Shown here piece after piece: positions 42,861-50,346 of a DNA stretch of 54,946 nt (its first letter is position 1; each line of letters starts with the position of its first letter). The DNA is from Planctomycetia bacterium. GTDB taxonomy: Bacteria; Planctomycetota; Planctomycetia; Pirellulales; Thermoguttaceae. The notes under the pieces are model-generated. The model had not been told where the DNA came from, did not search any database, and was given only the letters and a program-made list of their open reading frames with translations. The stretch is from contig JAUNBK010000017.1 of NCBI GenBank assembly GCA_030527105.1, positions 1 to 54,946 of the forward strand, written 5' to 3'. The position numbers and the translations under genes are program-made.

Positions 42861-43011
42861 AATCAAAGCAAGACGCGAGAGAACCTCGAGACTCCGAACG
42901 AATCTCGAGTGCGACATGCACAAATCCGCGTTTTTATCGTCCAATCGCTCCCGGTATAGTTTCGAAATTCACTGCCCCCCTGGGATTTCTGACTAGCCGG
43001 GAGATTTTTTT
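42861..43011 (+). ncRNA. Candidate small noncoding RNA, about 150 nt
   Basis: Transcription would begin about 7 nt after the promoter at 42826-42854. ACGCG at 42873-42877 pairs with CGCGT at 42927-42931 and encloses a hairpin CTCGAGA/TCTCGAG (42885-42891 with 42903-42909). A second domain begins with CTCCCGG at 42948-42954, which pairs with CCGGGAG at 42997-43003. Inside it TAG pairs with CTA and GAAAT (42964-42968) with ATTTC (42985-42989). Seven T follow at 43005-43011, giving an intrinsic terminator. I recognise no known RNA class. The end lies 54 bp before the convergent YbjN-like gene stop. Confidence 0.55.
42948..43011 (+). terminator. Rho-independent terminator of the candidate small RNA
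   Basis: A 7-bp GC-rich stem (CTCCCGG with CCGGGAG) extended by TAG/CTA is followed within one base by seven T at 43005-43011. Confidence 0.65.
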
Positions 43012-43064
43012 GGACACGCTCCAAGAGGGAAAAACAGCGACCCTCTCGGAGGTTGGAGACGTTC

Positions 43065-43556
43065 TCAGTCGTCGTTCGATTCGTTCTCAATCTCATCAAT
43101 TACGGCTGCTGGCGCTTCGTTGCCATAAATGACACGAAAAATCCCGGGGAGATAGCGGTCGTACGTGATGAGCGTGAGGAAAATGCCCGATCGAACCATC
43201 TCCGTCGAAACCACGCCGTCCTCGACGTCCACCGCGTAGCGATAGCGGATCTCTCCATCGGAATAATCCATCTCGAAGCAGCCAAACCTCAAACCCCAGT
43301 TGGCTCGGGTAATATACTCGGCAATTTCCGCTCGTTTGTGCGCTGGGGCATGAACTGCCGAGACAAAAACTCGGAAATTTTTCCCCTCGTCGACCGAGAT
43401 GAAAAGCGTCTTTGACGCCACATCGCCGGAAAATTGAGCCACCAGTGTGTCGCCATTGCTCTCATGCCGGGTGAAGTGAATCTCGCATTCATCGAGAGTT
43501 TGAATCACGATATCCATGAGCGAGATTTCGCTCGTTTTGGAAGTGTTGTTTGCCAT
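43065..43556 (-). CDS. YbjN-domain protein
   Basis: This protein of 163 residues has the YbjN-like fold: IVIQTLDECEIHFTRHE, FISVDEGKNFRVFVSAV, ITRANWGLRFGCFEMD and GEIRYRYAVDVEDGVV. These domains are thought to bind partner proteins and resemble secretion or type III chaperones in shape; their role in bacteria is not settled. There is no signal peptide, so it is cytoplasmic. ATG at 43556 has AAGGAGAAACCC just before it and the residues upstream do not belong to the family. Gene neighbours give no hint; a candidate small RNA ends 54 bp from its stop on the opposite strand. Confidence 0.8.
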   Translation of the reverse strand: MANNTSKTSEISLMDIVIQTLDECEIHFTRHESNGDTLVAQFSGDVASKTLFISVDEGKNFRVFVSAVHAPAHKRAEIAEYITRANWGLRFGCFEMDYSDGEIRYRYAVDVEDGVVSTEMVRSGIFLTLITYDRYLPGIFRVIYGNEAPAAVIDEIENESNDD

Positions 43557-43954
43557 GGGTTTCTCCTTTTCTATGAAACGATCCTTGTTTGTGTTCTTGT
43601 GCCAGAGAGACCTGAACTCGTCAGACCATAAAATTTGATTTCTTCGTGACGCGCACCATGACAAGGACGACGAGCCGACCCATGCAACGGGAAATTTCAA
43701 CAGAGAACGATCTCACTCTATTGTCTTGTCGCCGCGATGTTTTCTCGGCACGAAACGATGGGGACCTTCAAATTTTGAAGCAAAACAAGTATAAAAAGAA
43801 CCTCAAGCACAACTCGCTCATTGTACCCGTAGTTGAGAAAAAATGCAAGTCCCCCCTGTGAACTTTTTCTCGTTTTTTTGACACTTTTCTCGCAAAATTT
43901 TTGTGGTTCACCCACCGGAGCCGAGAACGGAGCGAAGCGCAGTTCCAGAGCAAT

Positions 43955-44036
43955 TCTCCTCTTTTAGAGGGGTGGCAGCCGAAAGCTGACGGGGGGTTTG
44001 CCGGGGTGAACGCATTTTCCACTTCAGAACTACCCC
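43955..44036 (-). repeat. Second repeat family, copy B (CCCCTCT/AGAGGAG hairpin)
   Basis: On the minus strand it starts GGGGTAGTTCTGAAGTGG and ends with CCGTCAGCTTTCGGCTGCCA followed by CCCCTCTAAAAGAGGAGA. It matches 29835-29915. The part between CTGAAGTGG and CCGTCAG differs most. Confidence 0.75.
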
Positions 44037-44042
44037 ACGCCC

Positions 44043-44070
44043 TTGTTTTTTTTTCGCGATGGGGTATAAT
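44043..44070 (+). promoter_or_regulatory. Sigma-70-type promoter for ispF-cysS
   Basis: TTGTTT and a perfect TATAAT are separated by 16 nt. The ispF start at 44120 is about 50 nt downstream. Confidence 0.6.
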
Positions 44071-44119
44071 GGAAATGTTCTCTTTTTCATTCAATAGGCT
44101 CCAAAAAAAGAAGGTTCCC

Positions 44120-44749
44120 ATGAATACCATGTTGCCGCGCGTAGGAATTGGACACGACGCCCACCGCTTGGTGCCGGGGGACGGATTGCGCCTGGGTGGC
44201 GTTTGGATTCCCCACTCAAAATCTTTGCTCGGGCATAGCGACGCCGACGCGTTGCTCCATGCCACGACGGACGCACTGCTGGGTGCCGCAGGGCTGGGGG
44301 ATATTGGCGAAATGTTCCCCGACACGGATGCGGCAAACAAAGATCGTTCGTCGGTTGAGATGCTGCGTCTTGCCTATAAGAAGCTCCGCGAGTCGGGCTG
44401 GGTGGTGCACAACGTCGATTGTATCGTTTTTGCAGAGCGACCAAAGTTGTCGGAGTACAAGTCGCTCATGGCGTCTCGAATCGCAGAGACGCTTGAAATC
44501 ACGCCGCAGCAAGTGAATGTGAAAGCGAAAACGGGCGAGGGCGTTGGTCTCGTGGGGGAAGAGTTGGTGATCGAGGCGCAGTGTGTCGTCTTGATCGTTC
44601 GAGATAAGTGTGCCACGACGAACAACGTCAAAACGCTTGCCGCGTCGCGACCGTTGACTGCGTCCGTGCCGCCGCAGTCGGTGGTCGTTTGCCCTCGCGC
44701 GTCGTTGGAGGAAGAACACACGCCAAAGGGGACGATCTGCTCCCGATGA
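44120..44749 (+). CDS. ispF: 2-C-methyl-D-erythritol 2,4-cyclodiphosphate synthase
   Basis: IspF makes the cyclic diphosphate intermediate of the non-mevalonate isoprenoid pathway. Signatures are GIGHDAHRLVPGD, the zinc-binding LLGHSDADALLHATTDALLG, and IGEMFPDTD. KTGEGVGLVGE is near the end of the normal domain. The normal family length is about 160 residues; here about 50 more follow (RDKCATTNNVKTLAASRPL and on), a polar tail of unknown role. ATG at 44120 has AAGG upstream; longer starts run into a repeat. cysS starts 51 bp downstream. Confidence 0.92.
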   Translation: MNTMLPRVGIGHDAHRLVPGDGLRLGGVWIPHSKSLLGHSDADALLHATTDALLGAAGLGDIGEMFPDTDAANKDRSSVEMLRLAYKKLRESGWVVHNVDCIVFAERPKLSEYKSLMASRIAETLEITPQQVNVKAKTGEGVGLVGEELVIEAQCVVLIVRDKCATTNNVKTLAASRPLTASVPPQSVVVCPRASLEEEHTPKGTICSR

Positions 44750-44800
44750 ACGAGATTTCATTTTCGGTTTTTTGATTTTGTGCAAGAGAAGGACGTATAC

Positions 44801-46345
44801 ATGATACAGGTTTATAACACGCTGTCCAAATCCAAAGAAGAGTTTGTTCCTATTGTGCCAGGGAAGGTTGGGATGTATCTTTGTGGTCCCACCGTCTACA
44901 AACCAAGCCACATTGGGCACATGGTCGGTCCGGTGATTTTTGATTCGATCGCGCGCTATTTGCGTTATAATGGTTACGACGTGCGTTTCGTGATTAACAT
45001 GACGGATGTGGACGATAAACTAATCAAGGAATCGAACGCGCGCGGCATCGCAATGTCGGCACTTGCGGACGAGATGATCAAGGATTATAAGGAGAATATC
45101 GCCGCGCTCGCCGTGGAGACGCCGACGGAATTCCCAAAGGCGACGGAATTCATCGCGAGCATGATCGCTTTCATCGAACGCCTGATCGAGCGCGGGTATG
45201 CGTACGCTTCGGATGGCGACGTCTATTTCGATGTGACAAAATTCGCCCAGTATGGCAAATTGAGCAACCGAACGTTGGAGCAGATGCAGGGCGAGGGTGG
45301 GCTTATGGCGTCCCAAAAACGCAACGCGTCCGATTTCGCACTGTGGAAGGCAGCCAAACCTGGGGAGCCTTCGTGGGAAAGTCCGTGGGGACCAGGGCGC
45401 CCCGGTTGGCACATCGAGTGCTCCGTGATGTGCCGTGATTTGTTGGGCGACACGTTCGACATCCATGGCGGCGGCTTGGATTTGATCTTCCCTCATCACG
45501 AGAACGAAATCGCTCAAAGCGAGTGCTGCACGGGCAAAGCCTACGCCAAATATTGGATGCACAACGGATTAATGCAAGCCTCCTCCGAGGTTGGCAAGGT
45601 CGGCGGGCGCAAAACCAGGGACGCCGAGTTGGATGCCGAGGCGCAGGAGTCGGGGAAAATCAGCAAGTCCAAAGGCGCAAGTCCCTTCAAGGAGACGCTC
45701 AAACAATTCTCGGGCGAGAATATCCGATTCTACCTCCTCTCCACGCATTATCGTCGACCCATCGACTATAGCAACGAGCGCATCGCGCAGATCGGCGTAG
45801 GAATGGATGCGTTCTATCGCTTCTTCAAGAGATTTGAGCGAATCAACCTTTCACCCATTTATGAGTTGGATTATCCCAAAAATCGCACGGAGGGAGACGC
45901 GGCGCAAGAGGGTGTCTCGGGCGAGTTTTTATCCGAAATCAAAGCGTTTCGTGAGAAGTTCCTCCTCGCCATGGACGACGACTTCAACACCGGCGGCGCG
46001 ATTGGGGAGTTGTTTGAGCTTCTCAAACGACTGAATCGTTTCGTGGACGAAAACGCGTTGGAGACCTCGAAAAATGAAGCGCTGAAGGTGGAATTTCTCG
46101 CCGCGTGCCGAACGTTCCGCGAGTTGAGCGCTATTTTGGGTGTCTTCATCAAAAAGCCAGAGAAAGTGGGCGCTTCCGAGGGAGACAACCAGCTCGTGAG
46201 CGATTTGATGGCGCTTTTGATCGAGCTGCGCGCAAACGCCAAGAAGGCGAAGGACTACGCCTCGGCAGATTTGATTCGCAATCGTCTCAAGGATTTGGGC
46301 ATCACGCTCGAGGATCGCCCCGGCGGCACGGAGTGGTCGAAATAG
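44801..46345 (+). CDS. cysS: Cysteinyl-tRNA synthetase
   Basis: CysS charges tRNA-Cys with cysteine using ATP. The 514-residue protein shows the class I motif HIGHM near residue 34, the zinc-site cysteine in MYLCGPTVYKPSHIGHM, GRPGWHIECSVMC, FPHHENEIAQSE, and the KMSKS-type KISKSKGAS. The C-terminal helical domain ends in ASADLIRNRLKDLGI. ATG at 44801 has AAGGA about 8 nt upstream; a farther start at 44780 adds seven residues. A 34-residue insertion-like stretch (SSEVGKVGGRKTRDAELDAE) before KISKS is longer than in many relatives. Confidence 0.95.
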   Translation: MIQVYNTLSKSKEEFVPIVPGKVGMYLCGPTVYKPSHIGHMVGPVIFDSIARYLRYNGYDVRFVINMTDVDDKLIKESNARGIAMSALADEMIKDYKENIAALAVETPTEFPKATEFIASMIAFIERLIERGYAYASDGDVYFDVTKFAQYGKLSNRTLEQMQGEGGLMASQKRNASDFALWKAAKPGEPSWESPWGPGRPGWHIECSVMCRDLLGDTFDIHGGGLDLIFPHHENEIAQSECCTGKAYAKYWMHNGLMQASSEVGKVGGRKTRDAELDAEAQESGKISKSKGASPFKETLKQFSGENIRFYLLSTHYRRPIDYSNERIAQIGVGMDAFYRFFKRFERINLSPIYELDYPKNRTEGDAAQEGVSGEFLSEIKAFREKFLLAMDDDFNTGGAIGELFELLKRLNRFVDENALETSKNEALKVEFLAACRTFRELSAILGVFIKKPEKVGASEGDNQLVSDLMALLIELRANAKKAKDYASADLIRNRLKDLGITLEDRPGGTEWSK

Positions 46346-46402
46346 TTTCAAACGCGCCCGGAGTGGCTCCACGCCGCTTCGGGTGTTTCGTTCGTGTTGT
46401 GC

Positions 46403-46454
46403 GTCGTGCTTTATAATTCTCGCGTTGCGCAGATCGGGAATTTTAAAGTACGAC
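46403..46454 (+). repeat. Short palindromic repeat, copy 9
   Basis: GTCGTGCTTTATAATTCTCG pairs with CGGGAATTTTAAAGTACGAC across a 12-nt loop. The arms are those of the larger palindromic family with the core removed. It lies between cysS and hydF. Confidence 0.7.
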
Positions 46455-46498
46455 AAGTATAAATTCACCCCAAAACCAAGCGGAAAGAGAGTCGAAAA

Positions 46499-47725
46499 AT
46501 GTCCGCAACGCAAGCGACACCGCGCGGAATGCGTCTTCATATCGGGATTTTTGGGCGTCGAAACGTGGGGAAATCAAGTCTCATCAACATGATCGCGAAT
46601 CAAGACGTCTCGATCGTTTCGGAAGTGGCGGGAGCGACGGCCGACCCTGTCGAAAAGCCGATGGAGCTTCTGCCGCTCGGTCCCGTTTTGTTCATCGACA
46701 CGGCAGGCTTGGACGACGTTGGCGCGTTGGGAAAAGAGCGCGCGTTGCGCTCCCGACGGGTGTTTGATCGGACGGAACTCGCGATTCTCGTCATCGCGGA
46801 TAACGTATGGGGTGTGTTCGAGGAGGAAGTCTGCCAAGAATTCAAGGGGCGGGGCGTGCCGCTCTTGGTCGCCTTCAATAAGTGCGACGAAACGTTGCCG
46901 AGCGAGGAGTTGGTGCGGAAGATTCGCGACGATTTAGGCTTGGCGTCCGCGCGCATATCTGCCAAAGATCGTGTGGGACTCCCCGAGTTGAAGCGCCTGA
47001 TTCTCGAAAACGCTGGAGACGATTGGTTCTCTCCAGCGACGATTCTCTCCGACCTCATCCCACCGGACGGCACGGCAGTTTTGGTCATTCCGATTGATAA
47101 AGAGGCTCCCAAGGGGAGGCTCATTTTGCCGCAGGTGCAAGTGATTCGCGACCTGTTGGATCATGGTCAAACGGCACTTGTCACGCGCGAGACGGAGTTG
47201 AAGACCGCATTGGGCAAGTTGGCGACCGCGCCAGATATTGTCGTGACGGATTCGCAAGCGTTTCAAGAGGTTGCGCAAAAGGTGCCGCGCGAAATCCCGC
47301 TGACGGGTTTCTCGGTACTTTTCGCACGACTAAAGGGAGATTTGGGAGTGATGATCGAGGGGACGCGATCCGTTGCGAAATTGAAGCCCGGCGCGAAAAT
47401 TCTCGTCGCGGAGTCGTGCTCTCATCATCCGATTGGAGAGGACATTGGTCGTGTGAAAATTCCGCGTTGGCTCACGAATTATGTGGGTGGCGCGCTTGAG
47501 TTCCACCACGTGCAGGGACACGATTTCCCCGAGAATCTCACGCAGTTCGACCTTATTATTCAATGCGGAGGGTGCATGACGAATCGACGCGCCATCCTTT
47601 CTCGCATCATGCGCGCGAAGGAGCAAAATGTTCCGATCACGAATTATGGTTTGATTATCGCCTTTAGTCTCGGGATTTTCGAGCGCGCCGTTGAGCCTTT
47701 TCTCCCGAAATCCATGGGGGCCTAG
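46499..47725 (+). CDS. hydF: [FeFe]-hydrogenase H-cluster maturation GTPase
   Basis: HydF is the scaffold on which the 2Fe subcluster of [FeFe]-hydrogenase is built before transfer to the apo-enzyme. The 408-residue protein has a GTPase domain at 10-180 with FGRRNVGKSSLINM, a switch region FIDTAGLDD and NKCD. The C-terminal cluster domain carries AESCSHHPIGEDIGRVKIPR and QCGGCMTNRRAI, giving the three conserved cysteines, and ends with VPITNYGLIIAFS. ATG at 46499 has GAGAG upstream; a downstream ATG would also be possible. HydE, HydG and the hydrogenase are not in the window. The nucleotidyltransferase gene follows 8 bp downstream. Confidence 0.94.
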   Translation: MSATQATPRGMRLHIGIFGRRNVGKSSLINMIANQDVSIVSEVAGATADPVEKPMELLPLGPVLFIDTAGLDDVGALGKERALRSRRVFDRTELAILVIADNVWGVFEEEVCQEFKGRGVPLLVAFNKCDETLPSEELVRKIRDDLGLASARISAKDRVGLPELKRLILENAGDDWFSPATILSDLIPPDGTAVLVIPIDKEAPKGRLILPQVQVIRDLLDHGQTALVTRETELKTALGKLATAPDIVVTDSQAFQEVAQKVPREIPLTGFSVLFARLKGDLGVMIEGTRSVAKLKPGAKILVAESCSHHPIGEDIGRVKIPRWLTNYVGGALEFHHVQGHDFPENLTQFDLIIQCGGCMTNRRAILSRIMRAKEQNVPITNYGLIIAFSLGIFERAVEPFLPKSMGA

Positions 47726-47733
47726 GAGGTAGA

Positions 47734-48849
47734 ATGTTCGATTTTTTCCGAAATCCGCAGAGTTGTCGATCGTACGACATTGCGCAGTGGGAGCGTCTTT
47801 TTGGGCAGGCTCGCGCGGGGCGATTGTTGGGCAAACTCGCGTATCTTTTGGAGGACGAGAACCTTCTCGACGTCGTGCCTCCCGAAAGTCGTTGGCTGTT
47901 GGAGTCGGCACGCGTAAAGAGCGAGCGAGGCAGGCGACAAATCCTGTGGGAAATCGACAGAATCTGCCATGTGCTGCGCGAGTTTCAAAGGTTTGACGCC
48001 TCCGCCGCCAGCGTCCCCGTGGTGTTACTCAAAGGGGCGGCGTACCACGTCGCGAATCTTCCCTGGTCGCGCGGACGAATCTCCGTCGACGTCGATATTA
48101 TGGTGCCTCAAGCCCAATTGGGCACAGTCGAAACTGCGCTCATGCTGGGGGGGTGGTTCATCTCGAAGGAATCCGCCTACGACGACCATTTTTATCGAGA
48201 TTGGATGCACGAGATTCCCCCCATGCGCAACGCGCAGCGAGATGTGGCTTTGGATGTTCATCACACGATACTTCCACGCACGGGGAAACTCACGGTGGAC
48301 GCCGCGCTTCTTTTCGAGTGCGCCACGCCGCTCCCCGGAGAAAACAACCTTTTCACTCTCGAGCCGTGCGACATGTTGCTTCATAGCGCCGTTCATACTT
48401 TTCAAGACGGCGAGTTGTGGGATTGCGCCCGAGATTTTCTCGATTTGAACGATATGTTTCGATATTTTGGACGCCGAGATGCCGACTTTTTCGACAAATT
48501 GCTCCGCCGAAACGAAACACTGCGCTTGAATCGACCTTTGTATTATGCCGTCCATTTTTGTGACAAATTGTTGGGGACGCCGTTTCCCCCGGACTTCCTT
48601 CGCGAGGTGAGAAAATTCGGCGGCGTTTTGAGCAACGCCATTATGGACGCGGTGGTACCTACGTGCGCGCTGCCGCATGTGCCCGGAAGCGAGACGCCGA
48701 CGCAGCGAGTGGGGAAGCTGGGGCTATATATTCGTTCGCACGCGCTTCGGATGCCGATGCGCATTTTGATCCCACACCTGTGGGCGAAATATCGAAAACG
48801 ACGCAAAGAGAAGAGAGAGAAAATGCAAAATCAGGCGAAAGAAGAGTAA
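47734..48849 (+). CDS. Nucleotidyltransferase-family protein
   Basis: This protein of 371 residues belongs to the uncharacterised nucleotidyltransferase family of PF14907 type. The likely active site is LLKGAAYHVANLP followed by SVDVDIMV, with the two aspartates of DVD as metal ligands. A second part (ALDVHHTIL, DMLLHSAVHTF, DCARDFLDLNDMF) has the helical look of the family. The C-terminal end is basic and Lys/Arg-rich (RKRRKEKREK). It has no signal peptide. Substrate is unknown; family members have been linked with surface polysaccharide or peptide modification, which I take as context only. It has AGGAGG before the ATG and follows hydF by 8 bp. Confidence 0.8.
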   Translation: MFDFFRNPQSCRSYDIAQWERLFGQARAGRLLGKLAYLLEDENLLDVVPPESRWLLESARVKSERGRRQILWEIDRICHVLREFQRFDASAASVPVVLLKGAAYHVANLPWSRGRISVDVDIMVPQAQLGTVETALMLGGWFISKESAYDDHFYRDWMHEIPPMRNAQRDVALDVHHTILPRTGKLTVDAALLFECATPLPGENNLFTLEPCDMLLHSAVHTFQDGELWDCARDFLDLNDMFRYFGRRDADFFDKLLRRNETLRLNRPLYYAVHFCDKLLGTPFPPDFLREVRKFGGVLSNAIMDAVVPTCALPHVPGSETPTQRVGKLGLYIRSHALRMPMRILIPHLWAKYRKRRKEKREKMQNQAKEE

Positions 48850-48863
48850 AGTGAGGAAAGATC

Positions 48864-50177
48864 ATGTTCAAAACGTTGGCATTTATCGTATTGCTCCTTG
48901 GTGGAGTGAGTGAAGAGGAAGTCGGGCAGCGTGTGCGCGAGTTGAGCCATCCCTCGGTCGTGACGCGCAATGCGGCGGAACAGGCGTTGATTCAGATGGG
49001 ACCGGAGGCGCTTCCGTTTTTGCCTGCCGCCTCGCCAAGCGCGGAGGCTCGACTTCGACTCAGTCGCATCCGAATTCAGTTGGAGAAACAAAAGTCTGCC
49101 GACTCGCTCGAGGCGGGGCGAATCGTTCTTTCCCAAAAAGCGACTCTAAACGAAGTTCTGAGCGAAATTCAAAAACAAACGCACAATGAGATTTTCACGA
49201 CGACTGACGGCTCGATCTTGCTTGAGCCAACGGAGGGATCGGGGCTTTCTTTTTGGGAGTATGTGGATCGTGTGTGCGACGCGCATCGTCTGACGCTTCA
49301 ATCGCGAGGTCGCGAGGCGGCGTGGTATTTCGTCCCTTCGCGACGCGCGACACCGCGCCATGCCGACAAGAATCCCCTTGCGGCATACATGGGACCATTT
49401 CGTTTGGAGGCGACAAAAATCACGTCCTCGACGCTTTTAGAAAATCGTGTCACATCGACGCAGATTCAGTTGGACTTAGGTTGGGAGCCGCGGATTCGTC
49501 CGATTTTTGGGCAACTCACCCTCGTCGGCGCTTCTTTCGTGAAATCGTCGGGCGAGACGCAGGACGCGACGTCGGCGCTTCAAAAACGCATCCACGAAAT
49601 CCCATTTGGCGCGAAAGAAATCCGAGCCTCGATGGATATCCCCGTCCCTCTCACCCCAGCCGCGACGGAATCGATGAGAGCGTACGATTTTCTCTCGCTT
49701 CGAGGGCATTTTTCTGCCGTGGCGGCGAGCGAGACGATAGATTTTAAGTTTGAGTCTCTCGACCAGAAACTCAATCGTGAGTTCTCGCCCGTCTCTCATC
49801 GCACGGCAGCGCTTTTGACGACGCTCTCGAGTTTGCGCTCGGAGAAAATTGCCGCCCCGGACGGGAGCGTGAAAGAGTATTTGATCGCTGGCTTGCGCTA
49901 TCGTTACGAAAATTCTTACGACGCGATGGAGTCGCACCGCACGTGGATTTATGAGAACAATGCGTCGTTGGTTTGCGCCACGACTTCCGAACGCCTGGAG
50001 TCGGAGCGCTCGGAACTGCTGCGCCAGACGTCGAACGAAATAGCAGCGGAGATTTATATCCCGATCCCGCCCTCTTTCCACGAGAACGTACGCGATTGGA
50101 CGCTTATTTTCCCGCGCCCCGGCGGACTTTATCAAGTCGAATATGAATTCGAAATAAAAGGGGTGCCAATTCCGTAG
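48864..50177 (+). CDS. Hypothetical protein with N-terminal HEAT-like region
   Basis: This protein of 437 residues starts with a short hydrophobic segment (MFKTLAFIVLLLGGVS) that may be a signal. Residues 20-70 resemble a HEAT-type repeat (RVRELSHPSVVTRNAAEQAL, IQMGPEALPFL). The rest is a beta-rich region with SFWEYVDRVCDAHRLTLQSR and DLGWEPRIRPIFGQL that matches no family I know. It begins 14 bp after the nucleotidyltransferase gene, with GAGGAA upstream, and is probably third in an operon with hydF. Its role cannot be stated. Confidence 0.6.
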   Translation: MFKTLAFIVLLLGGVSEEEVGQRVRELSHPSVVTRNAAEQALIQMGPEALPFLPAASPSAEARLRLSRIRIQLEKQKSADSLEAGRIVLSQKATLNEVLSEIQKQTHNEIFTTTDGSILLEPTEGSGLSFWEYVDRVCDAHRLTLQSRGREAAWYFVPSRRATPRHADKNPLAAYMGPFRLEATKITSSTLLENRVTSTQIQLDLGWEPRIRPIFGQLTLVGASFVKSSGETQDATSALQKRIHEIPFGAKEIRASMDIPVPLTPAATESMRAYDFLSLRGHFSAVAASETIDFKFESLDQKLNREFSPVSHRTAALLTTLSSLRSEKIAAPDGSVKEYLIAGLRYRYENSYDAMESHRTWIYENNASLVCATTSERLESERSELLRQTSNEIAAEIYIPIPPSFHENVRDWTLIFPRPGGLYQVEYEFEIKGVPIP

Positions 50178-50346
50178 AATTTTGGTGTTTTAATGAATCA
50201 CAACAAAGGATTTTGTATCATCAAAAATTGAAGGCGCAACCTCGTTTAGGTCGATACCTTCCGATGGGGGCAGGTCCCTAATTGCTTAGTGAAATATCCT
50301 TTTTTCAGCAGAAACGAAAATCGACAATTGCAAAGGAAGCAAAAAA

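Larger units (their letters stand above)
42634..43064. other. Divergent region holding a candidate small RNA
   Basis: The 431-bp region between the kinase start and the YbjN-like stop carries the minus-strand promoter at 42736-42764 and, on the plus strand, a promoter, hairpin domain and terminator at 42826-43011. No protein-coding frame fits. From 43012 to 43064 I see nothing further. Confidence 0.55.
43557..44119. other. Intergenic region upstream of ispF with repeats
   Basis: The 563-bp gap between the YbjN-like gene (minus) and ispF (plus) holds a degraded palindromic-repeat arm near 43680-43712 (CGGGAAATTTCAAC, then GAGAACGA). A hairpin GAGAAAAA/TTTTTCTC lies at 43835-43871. Copy B of the second repeat family lies at 43955-44036, and a promoter lies at 44043-44070. 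A long in-frame extension upstream of ispF merely translates the repeat. Confidence 0.55.

Noticed and set aside
43835..43871. GAGAAAAA/TTTTTCTC hairpin as a terminator
   Set aside because: The stem is AT-rich, and no gene on either strand ends just upstream.
43901..44119. N-terminal extension of IspF
   Set aside because: It translates the second repeat family and lies upstream of the promoter-linked ATG at 44120.
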